NCBI GenBank assembly: GCA_016191985.1
Contig: JACPVB010000296.1
Coordinates: forward strand, 1 to 5,266
Source of the DNA: Chloroflexota bacterium
GTDB taxonomy: Bacteria; Chloroflexota; Anaerolineae; Anaerolineales; Villigracilaceae
DNA length: 5,266 bases
Direction: 5' to 3'
The position numbers and the translations under genes are program-made. The notes under the pieces were generated by a model, which was given only the letters and a program-made list of their open reading frames with translations, was not told where the DNA came from and searched no databases. Below are positions 1 to 5,266 of the stretch, piece after piece; within the stretch, counting starts at the first letter, position 1; each line of letters starts with the position of its first letter.

Positions 1-39
1 AAAGAAAAGAGGCCGCCTTGCCGACAGCCTCTTTTCTTT
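1..39. terminator. Bidirectional intrinsic terminator
   Basis: A perfect 13-bp inverted repeat: AAAGAAAAGAGGC at 1-13 pairs with GCCTCTTTTCTTT at 27-39, leaving a 13-nt loop. The G+C-rich top of the stem and the A-rich/T-rich base give a U-rich 3' side when read from either strand, which is the form of a bidirectional Rho-independent terminator between convergent genes. It would end the minus-strand nadD-transporter transcript, whose last stop codon lies about 145 bp away, and probably a convergent gene to the left of the window, which cannot be seen. The stem may continue beyond position 1. Confidence 0.85.
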
Positions 40-46
40 ATGTAAT

Positions 47-142
47 AGACCTCTTGTATAAGTATTTGTATTTCCAAGGGCGTCAGGCTAAATACCCTAC
101 GGGCACATAGCCTAGCCTACGATTGACTTTCGCAAGAGGTCT
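47..142. repeat. Irregular long inverted repeat, possible structured RNA
   Basis: The outer arms are a perfect 10-bp inverted repeat, AGACCTCTTG at 47-56 and CAAGAGGTCT at 133-142. Inside them a symmetric 3x3 mismatch is followed by a 4-bp helix (60-63 with 126-129). Then comes a second helix in which CGTCAGGCTA at 81-90 pairs with TAGCCTACG at 113-121 with one bulged C, and a small CCC-TAC-GGG hairpin sits at 95-103. No coding frame here is convincing. On the minus strand the element is downstream of the transporter stop codon and only 7 nt before the terminator, so it would be part of that mRNA's 3' UTR. It could be a 3'-UTR structure, a small RNA, or the remains of a small palindromic mobile repeat. 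The pairing is seen directly; any function is inference. Confidence 0.45.
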
Positions 143-184
143 CATATTTTATTTTCTTTTCAAAGCAGATTTGAAAATAGTCAG

Positions 185-1336
185 CTACGCTGTTGCCGCA
201 ACCGGGTCTTTTAATAGCAATGCCAGCGGAGCGGCGATCAACACCATTGCGGTGGTAAGTGTCAACACAAATGGGAAGCCGTGCAATTCTGCCAGATGAC
301 CGGTGTACAACAACCCCAATGCGCCTGACGAGAAGATAAAACCCAACGCCAGGCCGGAAGCGAGCGCCATCCCGCCGGGGATGATGCGCTGGGCAAAGAC
401 CACCATGATGCTGTGCACTGCCCCGGTCAATGCGCCTGCGAGGGGGATGAGAACGTACAACCACCACGACCATCCGATCACACTGACGAGATAGATCGGG
501 ATGGAAGCAAAAAATAAAACGCCTGCCGCTACAAAACGTTTGGAGTACCTATCCCCAAGATAGCCGCCAAACACATTACCAAGCGCCGACCCACCCATGA
601 ACAAGCCTGCCATGCTTCCATAAATGGTTGCACCTTGTCCCAAATCCTTAATATATTTTGGAATCAGGTTAACCATATTTGCCTGCGCCCAGGATTGCAT
701 GGCCGCCACTAAAGCCAGCACAATGATAAATAAAAGGCCCGCCTGCGCGCGATTGACATGCGTCGCTTCCGATGGCTGCGGGTGCGGATGATTTGCTCGC
801 AATTGATTAAGCAGGGCAAAGCCCACGGGGATGGAAACGACCGGCACAATGAACATGCCGGGGATTTTATATGAAGCGAGGATCAATCCTGTAATGATAG
901 GACCAATAAAATGACCAAGCTGCCCAGCCATAAAAAAGAGGGAGGTGGCGGTGGTCTCACGCCCCTTCATGAGATCACGTCCACGCAGGGTGGCTTGGAC
1001 CGCGCCGACTGGATGGAAGGCGGAGGAACCCAACGCCGCGACGATCAAACATCCCAGGCCGATATTACCGGGGATCAGGAGCGCTGCGGAATAGAAAATC
1101 GTCATCCACAGCACGCCGCCAGCCGCCAGCCAGCGTGGACCGCTGCGGTCTGAAACCCAGCCGAAGAAAGGCTGGGTGAGGGCGGAAGTCCAAATATAAA
1201 TTGTAGAGAACAAGGCGATCTGCCATTCGCTCAAGCCAAGATAGGTCAGCAAAACGGGGCGGCTGGCATTGAAAGTATCCACCATGAAGTGGCTGAGAGC
1301 AATGGACGAAAAAATGGAATCAAGGAAGATGGACAT
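185..1336 (-). CDS. MFS transporter, fosmidomycin-resistance (Fsr)-like
   Basis: A 383-aa inner-membrane protein of the major facilitator superfamily, probably a proton-driven exporter. It has about twelve hydrophobic segments in two halves, split by a hydrophilic linker at about residues 180-198 (RANHPHPQPSEATHVNR). The MFS loop 2-3 motif is present in both halves: GWVSDRSGPRW at 59-69 and GGYLGDRYSKR at 257-267. The stretch LGSSAFHPVGA (102-112), together with SHFMVDTFNA near the N-terminus, resembles the Fsr fosmidomycin-resistance family, and the length is slightly below that family's usual 390-400 residues. The substrate cannot be read from sequence; sugar-phosphate-like, antibiotic or metabolite export are all possible. 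It starts 12 bp after the nadD stop codon, which suggests one transcript. The spacer is almost pure A with no clear Shine-Dalgarno site, so translation may depend on coupling to nadD or on an A-rich leader. MFS is near certain; Fsr-like is moderate. Confidence 0.88.
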   Translation of the reverse strand: MSIFLDSIFSSIALSHFMVDTFNASRPVLLTYLGLSEWQIALFSTIYIWTSALTQPFFGWVSDRSGPRWLAAGGVLWMTIFYSAALLIPGNIGLGCLIVAALGSSAFHPVGAVQATLRGRDLMKGRETTATSLFFMAGQLGHFIGPIITGLILASYKIPGMFIVPVVSIPVGFALLNQLRANHPHPQPSEATHVNRAQAGLLFIIVLALVAAMQSWAQANMVNLIPKYIKDLGQGATIYGSMAGLFMGGSALGNVFGGYLGDRYSKRFVAAGVLFFASIPIYLVSVIGWSWWLYVLIPLAGALTGAVHSIMVVFAQRIIPGGMALASGLALGFIFSSGALGLLYTGHLAELHGFPFVLTLTTAMVLIAAPLALLLKDPVAATA

Positions 1337-1348
1337 GGTTTATTTTTT

Positions 1349-1960
1349 TTATTTCCCACGATAGAGTTGATTCTCTTCAATATAGTCGTACACGGAGGGA
1401 GGAACATAATAACGGTACATCTCGCCTGCTGCAATTCGGCGGCGTAATTCACGCGAGGAGACCGGCTGCAACAGAGCATTTATAAACACAATTTTTTCGG
1501 TAACACCGGGGAGTTTCTGCTCCAATGGGGAGAGGTCGGCGAAGTCGCCGGGGCGGCGCATCACACCGATTTTGGAAACAACAGCTACGAGGTCCGAACT
1601 GAAGCGCCAGGTGGGTAAATCCCACAGTGAATCGCCGCCGATCAAAAGGATGATATCGGCGGAAGGTTCCTGCTGGGCAAGCAGCCGGGCTGTGTCAACC
1701 GCGTAGTGCGGACCGGGACGATCAATTTCAAGACGTGAGATTTCAAATGTTGGATTGTTTGTAACCATGCTTTGCAGCATTGCCATGCGATGGTTGAGCG
1801 GGGTGATGGCCTGCTCCTGTTTGTGTGGAGGTTCCGGTGTGAGCACCCAATGCAGGCGGGAAAGTTTAAATTGATAAGCAGCTTCAGCGGCGAGGACAAG
1901 ATGCCCGATGTGCGGCGGGTCGAATGTGCCGCCAAAATATCCAATTTTATTAAGTGACAT
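1349..1960 (-). CDS. nadD: Nicotinate-nucleotide adenylyltransferase NadD
   Basis: A 203-aa cytoplasmic enzyme that joins ATP and nicotinate mononucleotide to give deamido-NAD and pyrophosphate, the penultimate step of NAD synthesis. The whole nucleotidyltransferase fold is recognisable. GGTFDPPHIGH at 10-20 carries the HxGH catalytic motif (H17, H20), PPHK lies at 44-47, and the RPGPHYAVDT stretch at 81-90 matches the usual SYTxDT region. IGGDSLWDLPTW at 107-118 is the family's GxD...W segment, VSSRELR at 167-173 stands in for the usual ISSTxIR, and VPPSVYDYIEENQLY at 186-200 is the typical C-terminus. R170 where most members have T is a mild variation. Length is normal for the family. The frame stays open upstream to 2344, but that extension is antisense to the GAF gene and has no family similarity, so ATG 1958-1960 directly before SLNKIGYFGGTFDPPH is the start. 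There is no good ribosome-binding site. It is divergent from the GAF gene and probably co-transcribed with the transporter. Confidence 0.96.
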   Translation of the reverse strand: MSLNKIGYFGGTFDPPHIGHLVLAAEAAYQFKLSRLHWVLTPEPPHKQEQAITPLNHRMAMLQSMVTNNPTFEISRLEIDRPGPHYAVDTARLLAQQEPSADIILLIGGDSLWDLPTWRFSSDLVAVVSKIGVMRRPGDFADLSPLEQKLPGVTEKIVFINALLQPVSSRELRRRIAAGEMYRYYVPPSVYDYIEENQLYRGK

Positions 1961-1961
1961 G

Positions 1962-2011
1962 CAGGTAGTATATCTCAAAGTTTTGCAGGTGAATGGTTTC
2001 CAGGTGGTATA
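1962..2011. repeat. Direct repeat CAGGTRGTATA in the divergent promoter region
   Basis: CAGGTAGTATA at 1962-1972 recurs as CAGGTGGTATA at 2001-2011, 10 of 11 bases alike and 39 bp apart, with a third partial copy CAGGTGA at 1986-1992. Each full copy contains the core of a candidate -10 element, one for each divergent gene. This could be an operator recognised by one regulator at both promoters, or a chance effect of similar promoter sequence. The repetition is seen; regulation is inferred. Confidence 0.35.
1967..1972 (-). promoter_or_regulatory. Candidate -10 element for nadD, possibly leaderless
   Basis: On the minus strand TATACT (1972 to 1967) lies only 6 nt before the nadD start codon. 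A sigma-70-type start from it would fall at or next to the A of the ATG, giving a leaderless mRNA, which agrees with the lack of a Shine-Dalgarno site there. The -35 region is poor (TTCACC at 15-bp spacing is the best seen). This is a motif match only; nadD could instead be transcribed from further upstream within the GAF gene. Confidence 0.3.
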
Positions 2012-2013
2012 CT
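2005..2013 (+). promoter_or_regulatory. Candidate extended -10 promoter for the GAF gene
   Basis: TGGTATACT fits the extended -10 pattern TGnTATAAT with one mismatch. No good -35 lies at 16-18 bp; TTGCAG at 1983-1988 is a weak match at 19-bp spacing, as is tolerated with extended -10 promoters. Transcription would begin near 2020, giving a short leader of about 14 nt that still contains the AGGAAG ribosome-binding site at 2023-2028. Confidence 0.45.
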
Positions 2014-2033
2014 CGTTCACGCAGGAAGTTGAC

Positions 2034-2930
2034 ATGTCAAACCTTACTGTGATCAGTTCCACCTCCCCCTTAAAACGAATCATCCATGCCATCAAGGCAG
2101 TGGAAAACGGCGAGTACACCTCCGGTCTTTTGAGCGACATTGCCCAGGACTCCGGAGACCTTGGACAACTGGCGCGAATGCTGGACGCAATGGCAAGCAG
2201 CGTTACCTTCCGCGACAACCAGTTGCGCCTGTTACGAAAAGTAATTCCCATCGGCGTTTCGCTCTCCGCTGAAAAGGATTTCAACCGCCTGCTCGAAACC
2301 CTGGTGATCGAAGCGCAGGCGGTGACGAACGCGGACGCCGGCACCCTTTATCTCCTGGAAAATGACAGCCTTAAATTCGTGATCCTGCGGAATACCTCCT
2401 TAAACCTGGCAATGGGCGGAACCAGCGGAAACGCAATTCCCTTTTATCCCGTACGATTGCACAAAACCGATGGAAGCGAGAACCGCGCCAATGTGGCTTC
2501 CCACGTTGCTTTGACTCACAAGCGCATCAATATCGCCGACGCATACGAAGCCGATGGATTCGATTTCTCCGGCACGAAGGCTTTTGATACGCGTACAAAG
2601 TACCGCTCCAAATCCTTTCTCACCATTCCGCTTAAAAATAATGAGGGACAGGTCATCGGCGTGCTTCAATTGATCAACGCAAAGGATTCGGAAACGGGGG
2701 AAATCGTCCCCTTTGAGGATGACGATGTGCTGGAGGCCCTGGTATTGCTCGCCACTGCCGCTTTGGATGGGTACATTCTCGAAGCGTCATTGCGGCAGGA
2801 AATTGCCAAGCTCAAAATAGAAATCGACGAATCGCGCCGCGCCCGCCAGGTGGCGGAGATTACCGACACAGATTATTTCAAGGACTTGCAGGAAAAAGCA
2901 ACGCTGCTCAGAGCAAGAGATAAAAAATAA
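2034..2930 (+). CDS. HAMP-like/GAF domain signalling protein with coiled-coil tail
   Basis: A 298-aa predicted soluble protein without signal peptide or membrane segment. Residues 12-58 look like a HAMP helix pair (P12, then GDLGQLARMLDAMA at 41-54). Residues about 70-245 form a GAF domain: a helix NRLLETLVIEA, the strand AGTLYLLE at 102-109, then FLTIPLKNNEGQVIGVLQLIN at 195-215. N215, K217, F227 and D231 partly recall the NKFDE motif of cyclic-nucleotide-binding GAF domains, so a small-molecule ligand is possible but unproven. Residues 251-298 are a charged coiled coil holding KIEIDE (261-266), VAEIT (273-277) and DYF (280-282). From memory, a similar tail occurs in GAF, adenylate-cyclase and cyclic-nucleotide-binding proteins. 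No kinase, cyclase, GGDEF or HD output domain is present, so it probably works through a partner. The start ATG 2034 was chosen because AGGAAG (2023-2028) sits 5 nt before it; the longer frame from 1908 would overlap divergent nadD. Precise role unknown. Confidence 0.88.
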   Translation: MSNLTVISSTSPLKRIIHAIKAVENGEYTSGLLSDIAQDSGDLGQLARMLDAMASSVTFRDNQLRLLRKVIPIGVSLSAEKDFNRLLETLVIEAQAVTNADAGTLYLLENDSLKFVILRNTSLNLAMGGTSGNAIPFYPVRLHKTDGSENRANVASHVALTHKRINIADAYEADGFDFSGTKAFDTRTKYRSKSFLTIPLKNNEGQVIGVLQLINAKDSETGEIVPFEDDDVLEALVLLATAALDGYILEASLRQEIAKLKIEIDESRRARQVAEITDTDYFKDLQEKATLLRARDKK

Positions 2931-3041
2931 ACTTCAACAGGGGAATTTTCAATCTCAAACCATACGACTTCAAGGAATTCACGTGATTAAAACTCATGAC
3001 GCCATTGTTGTCTCCCCGGATTAAAAACCAAGGAGTAATTC

Positions 3042-4067
3042 ATGAACGCGACAGACCTTATCCAAATCCCACTTGCGCCCCAGATTGCGGGTCTTACATT
3101 TCGCCATTTCCGCGGGGAGGAGGATTATCCCAAGATGGTGGCTGTCATTGCCGCCAGCGCCGAAGCGGACAAGATCGAACGGGTGGATACCGTGGAGGAT
3201 GTTGCCAACGTTTATTCTCACCTGGTTAATTGCGACCCATATCAGGACATGCTTTTTGCCGAAATGAACCATGAAGTCATCGGCTATTCACGCGGCTTTT
3301 GGCGGCAGGAGGAAAACGGACCGCGCATTTATGGTTCGGTTGGCTTTTTAGCGCCGGCGTGGCGGCGCAAAGGCATCGGCGAAACCATGCTTCATTGGAT
3401 CGAAAACCACATGCGGGTCATTGCTGAATCACATTCGGCCACGGAGACTGGCTCGCTTGAAAATTTCGTCAGTGATGGAGGCGTTGGCCTGGCCGCTCTG
3501 TTGGAGAAAAACAACTACAAACCCATACGCTATATTGTCGAAATGGTGCGACCTGATCTGGAACATATTCCAGATTTTCCAATGCCTGAGGGCGTCGAAG
3601 TCCGCCAAGTTTTGCCTGAACACTATCGCGCCATTTGGGATGCAAGCAATGAGGCATTCCGCGACCACTGGGGATACTCGGAGCCAACGGAAGAAGATTA
3701 CCAGGAGTGGCTTGGCAACAAGATCATCTTTCATCCCGAACTCTGGCAGATTGCCTGGGATAAAGAGGCTAACGAAGTCGCCGGGCAGGTGCGGACGTTT
3801 ATCAATACATCAGAAAATGAAAAGTACAATCGCAAACGCGGCTATACAGAATTCATCAGCGTGCGCCGCCCATGGAGAAAACGCGGACTGGCACGCGCGC
3901 TCATTGTGCGAAGTTTAAGCCTGCAAAAAGAACGCGGGATGAGCGAATCCGCGCTGGGGGCGGATAGCGAGAACATCAGCGGCGCCACGCGTGTGTATGA
4001 AGATTGCGGTTTCCGTGTGACAAAACGCAATACGATCTATCGCAAGCCGATAAAATCAACAGACTAA
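3042..4067 (+). CDS. Tandem GNAT-family N-acetyltransferase
   Basis: A 341-aa cytoplasmic protein made of two GNAT folds in a row, expected to move an acetyl group from acetyl-CoA to an amine. The first domain (about 18-165) has VGFLAPAWRRKGIGETML with the acetyl-CoA loop RxxGxG at R108-G113. The second (about 190-335) has ISVRRPWRKRGLARALI with RxxGxA at R279-A284, followed by the typical GNAT end: N311, A315, Y319 and GF at 323-324. Both loops are intact, so neither domain is obviously dead. The double-domain form is shared with mycothiol synthase MshD-like and related proteins; the substrate cannot be told. A clear AAGGAG (3030-3035) 6 nt before ATG fixes the start. The 111-bp gap after the GAF gene has no convincing terminator or promoter, only a weak ACTTCAA(n)GGAATT direct repeat (2931-2947 and 2967-2979), so co-transcription is possible. 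Confidence 0.9.
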   Translation: MNATDLIQIPLAPQIAGLTFRHFRGEEDYPKMVAVIAASAEADKIERVDTVEDVANVYSHLVNCDPYQDMLFAEMNHEVIGYSRGFWRQEENGPRIYGSVGFLAPAWRRKGIGETMLHWIENHMRVIAESHSATETGSLENFVSDGGVGLAALLEKNNYKPIRYIVEMVRPDLEHIPDFPMPEGVEVRQVLPEHYRAIWDASNEAFRDHWGYSEPTEEDYQEWLGNKIIFHPELWQIAWDKEANEVAGQVRTFINTSENEKYNRKRGYTEFISVRRPWRKRGLARALIVRSLSLQKERGMSESALGADSENISGATRVYEDCGFRVTKRNTIYRKPIKSTD

Positions 4068-4078
4068 CATTCTAGCTC

Positions 4079-4124
4079 GGTGGTCGAGTAGGTCGAGTGC
4101 TCTTCGAGACCGTATCGAGACCAC
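4079..4124 (+). repeat. REP-like palindromic unit, copy A
   Basis: This unit has a left arm GGTGGTCGAGTAG (4079-4091), a 19-nt centre (4092-4110) and a right arm CGTATCGAGAC (4111-4121) followed by CAC. Its ends pair (GTGGTC 4080-4085 with GACCAC 4119-4124). The left part contains the tandem GGTCGAGT at 4082-4089 and 4091-4098. Both arms recur exactly, in inverted order, in copy B; the centres are unlike. It begins 11 bp after the acetyltransferase stop codon, a usual place for REP-type elements. Confidence 0.7.
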
Positions 4125-4165
4125 AGGTTCGCGAAATAATTCTTGTAACAAATTTTTCTTACGGC

Positions 4166-4216
4166 GTGGTAGTCTCGATACGACCTGCGACGAACACGCA
4201 GGTCTACTCGACCACC
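4166..4216 (-). repeat. REP-like palindromic unit, copy B (inverted)
   Basis: On the minus strand this reads GGTGGTCGAGTAG (4216-4204), a 21-nt centre (4203-4183), then CGTATCGAGAC (4182-4172) and TACCAC. The arms match copy A base for base (13 and 11 bp), but the centre is a different sequence that makes its own hairpin: GACCTGCG (4182-4189) pairs with CGCAGGTC (4197-4204) around a 7-nt loop. The 41-bp A+T-rich spacer between copies (4125-4165) includes the palindrome TTCGCGAA at 4128-4135 and a T run at 4153-4157. Copies A and B together could fold into one large branched hairpin in the mRNA. Confidence 0.7.
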
Positions 4217-4242
4217 AGAGTATTTATAAAAGGAAACCTCAC

Positions 4243-5266
4243 ATGACTCAAACCTACGATGCCATCATCATCGGCGCGGGGGTGATGGGCGCCAGCCTCG
4301 CCTTCCACCTCGCCGAGCGCGGACTCAAGGTCGCCATCCTCGAACGCAAAGTTGTCGCCTCGGGTGCGACAGGTCATTCCAGCGGACTGGTCCGTATGCA
4401 CTACGACCTAAAGGTTGAGTGCGAGTTGGCGTTCATCAGTTATAAGAACTACTATTCCAATTGGAGGGAACGAGTCGGAGGAGAGTGTGGATTTATCAAG
4501 ACTGGTTTCCTGCAAATCTCCAAACGGGAGCATGAAGCGCAGCTGTGCGGCAATGTCGTCAATCAACGAAGCATTGGCATCAACACATCTATTCTCTCCG
4601 TTGATGAAGTGAGAAAACTCTTTCCCGACATCGCCACGGACGAGTTCGACTTTGCCGCCTACGAACCCGATTCAGGTTACGCCGATGCGACTCTCACCAC
4701 CAACTCCTTTCTCGAGTCTGCCAAACGTAACGGCGCAAAGTTGATTCAAAATTGCGAGGTGACAGCCGTCCATGTGGCGGGCGGAAAAGTTATCGGCGTG
4801 GGAACAACTCAGGGTGACCTCGCCAGCCCCATCGTCGTCAATGCGGCGGGACCGTGGGCAAAGCATGTCGCAAGCCTCGCAGGCATCGACGTCCCGCTCG
4901 TCACATGGACTCACGATGTCGCTTTCCTCCACCGTCCGCCGTCGCTTGGCAAAATCCCCGCGGTGATCGACGATACCATCAATTGTTATTTCCGCCCCGA
5001 GGGCAGTGCGCTGGTGCTTGCCGCGGGCGAAGATGAAAGCCTGCGCGGCGAAGCGCCCGACGCCGAAGACCAAACGCCCACGCCCACGTTCGTTGAGAAA
5101 CTCATTGATAGCATGGTCAGGCGCATCCCGAAGATCGAAGAGAGCGGCCTGCACTCCATCCACGTGGGGCGCGACGGCATCACCCCCGACCAGCGCGCCA
5201 TCTACAGCGCGGCGGGTCCCGACGGTTTCTATCTCGCCTGCGGTTTGAGCGGCACGGGCTTCAAGA
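4243..5266 (+). CDS. DAO-family FAD-dependent oxidoreductase (3' end missing)
   Basis: The first 341 residues of a flavoprotein of the D-amino-acid oxidase/sarcosine oxidase beta/glycine oxidase family, which oxidises the C-N bond of amino acids or N-methylated amines. The N-terminal Rossmann motif is clear: YDAIIIGAGVMG with GxGxxG at 11-16 and the ribose-binding acid E34 after KVAIL. SGATGHSSGLVRMHY at 40-54 is the FAD-contacting segment common in sarcosine-oxidase-beta-like members. VNAAGPWA at 199-206 is the second conserved FAD motif, and GLSGTGFK at the window edge is the start of the C-terminal FAD motif. About 40-60 residues are probably missing off the right edge; no frameshift or stop is seen inside. 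AAGGAAA (4230-4236) before the ATG at 4243 sets the start. Substrate is unknown; without neighbouring alpha, gamma or delta subunit genes in view, a heterotetrameric sarcosine oxidase cannot be claimed. The REP-like pair lies directly upstream. Confidence 0.92.
   Translation, partial: MTQTYDAIIIGAGVMGASLAFHLAERGLKVAILERKVVASGATGHSSGLVRMHYDLKVECELAFISYKNYYSNWRERVGGECGFIKTGFLQISKREHEAQLCGNVVNQRSIGINTSILSVDEVRKLFPDIATDEFDFAAYEPDSGYADATLTTNSFLESAKRNGAKLIQNCEVTAVHVAGGKVIGVGTTQGDLASPIVVNAAGPWAKHVASLAGIDVPLVTWTHDVAFLHRPPSLGKIPAVIDDTINCYFRPEGSALVLAAGEDESLRGEAPDAEDQTPTPTFVEKLIDSMVRRIPKIEESGLHSIHVGRDGITPDQRAIYSAAGPDGFYLACGLSGTGFK

Noticed and set aside
157..177. TTTTCAAA-GCAGA-TTTGAAAA hairpin just after the transporter stop codon as a terminator
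   Set aside because: The 8-bp stem is A+T-rich, and in the minus-strand reading it is followed by A-rich rather than U-rich sequence. The terminator at 1-39 is far better.
1908..2033. Upstream in-frame extension of the GAF gene
   Set aside because: It would overlap the divergent nadD start and has no ribosome-binding site; the ATG at 2034 has AGGAAG at proper spacing.
1961..2344. Open N-terminal extension of the nadD frame (would give a 331-aa protein)
   Set aside because: It is antisense to the GAF gene, has no resemblance to NadD or a known domain, and the conserved NadD start lies at 1960.
2931..3041. Promoter or terminator between the GAF gene and the acetyltransferase gene
   Set aside because: No stem with a T tract and no paired -35/-10 elements could be found; only a weak short direct repeat is present.
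3421..3918. 165-codon open frame on the plus strand inside the acetyltransferase gene
   Set aside because: It is in another frame of a gene with two intact GNAT motifs, has low-complexity composition and no start signal.
4079..4216. CRISPR array or IS-element terminal repeats
   Set aside because: Only two units are present, inverted rather than direct, with a 41-bp spacer and no transposase or cas gene.
4672..5163. 163-codon open frame on the minus strand
   Set aside because: It lies wholly antisense to the FAD oxidoreductase, whose motifs are clear; high G+C third positions explain the open frame.

Overview
The window looks like ordinary bacterial chromosome of medium G+C. It holds four complete protein genes and one gene cut by the right edge. 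The mix of genes (a soluble HAMP/GAF signalling protein, a tandem-GNAT acetyltransferase, an MFS exporter next to nadD) and the small dispersed-type repeats would fit a Chloroflexota bacterium of the Anaerolineae type. That is an impression from gene style only; there is no rRNA or marker gene to prove it.

Layout. Positions 1-39 are a strong bidirectional intrinsic terminator, followed at 47-142 by an irregular self-complementary element. The minus strand then carries a two-gene unit transcribed right to left: nadD (1960-1349, nicotinate-nucleotide adenylyltransferase) and, 12 bp behind it, an MFS transporter of the fosmidomycin-resistance-like type (1336-185). A compact 73-bp divergent promoter region (1961-2033) separates nadD from the plus-strand genes. 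These are a 298-aa HAMP-like/GAF/coiled-coil protein (2034-2930), a 341-aa two-domain GNAT acetyltransferase (3042-4067) and a DAO-family FAD-dependent oxidoreductase (4243 to beyond the window end). Between the acetyltransferase and the oxidoreductase lie two copies of a REP-like palindromic unit, placed head to head (4079-4124 and 4166-4216).

How it fits together. nadD makes the dinucleotide in NAD biosynthesis; the transporter is probably co-transcribed, but no functional link can be shown. The plus-strand genes point the same way with gaps of 111 and 175 bp, so they may be one loose operon or separate units. No defence system, CRISPR array, transposase, tRNA or rRNA is visible. The least explained parts are the head-to-head repeat pair, the left-edge structured element, the stand-alone GAF protein with its distinctive C-terminal tail, and the repeated motif in the divergent promoter.
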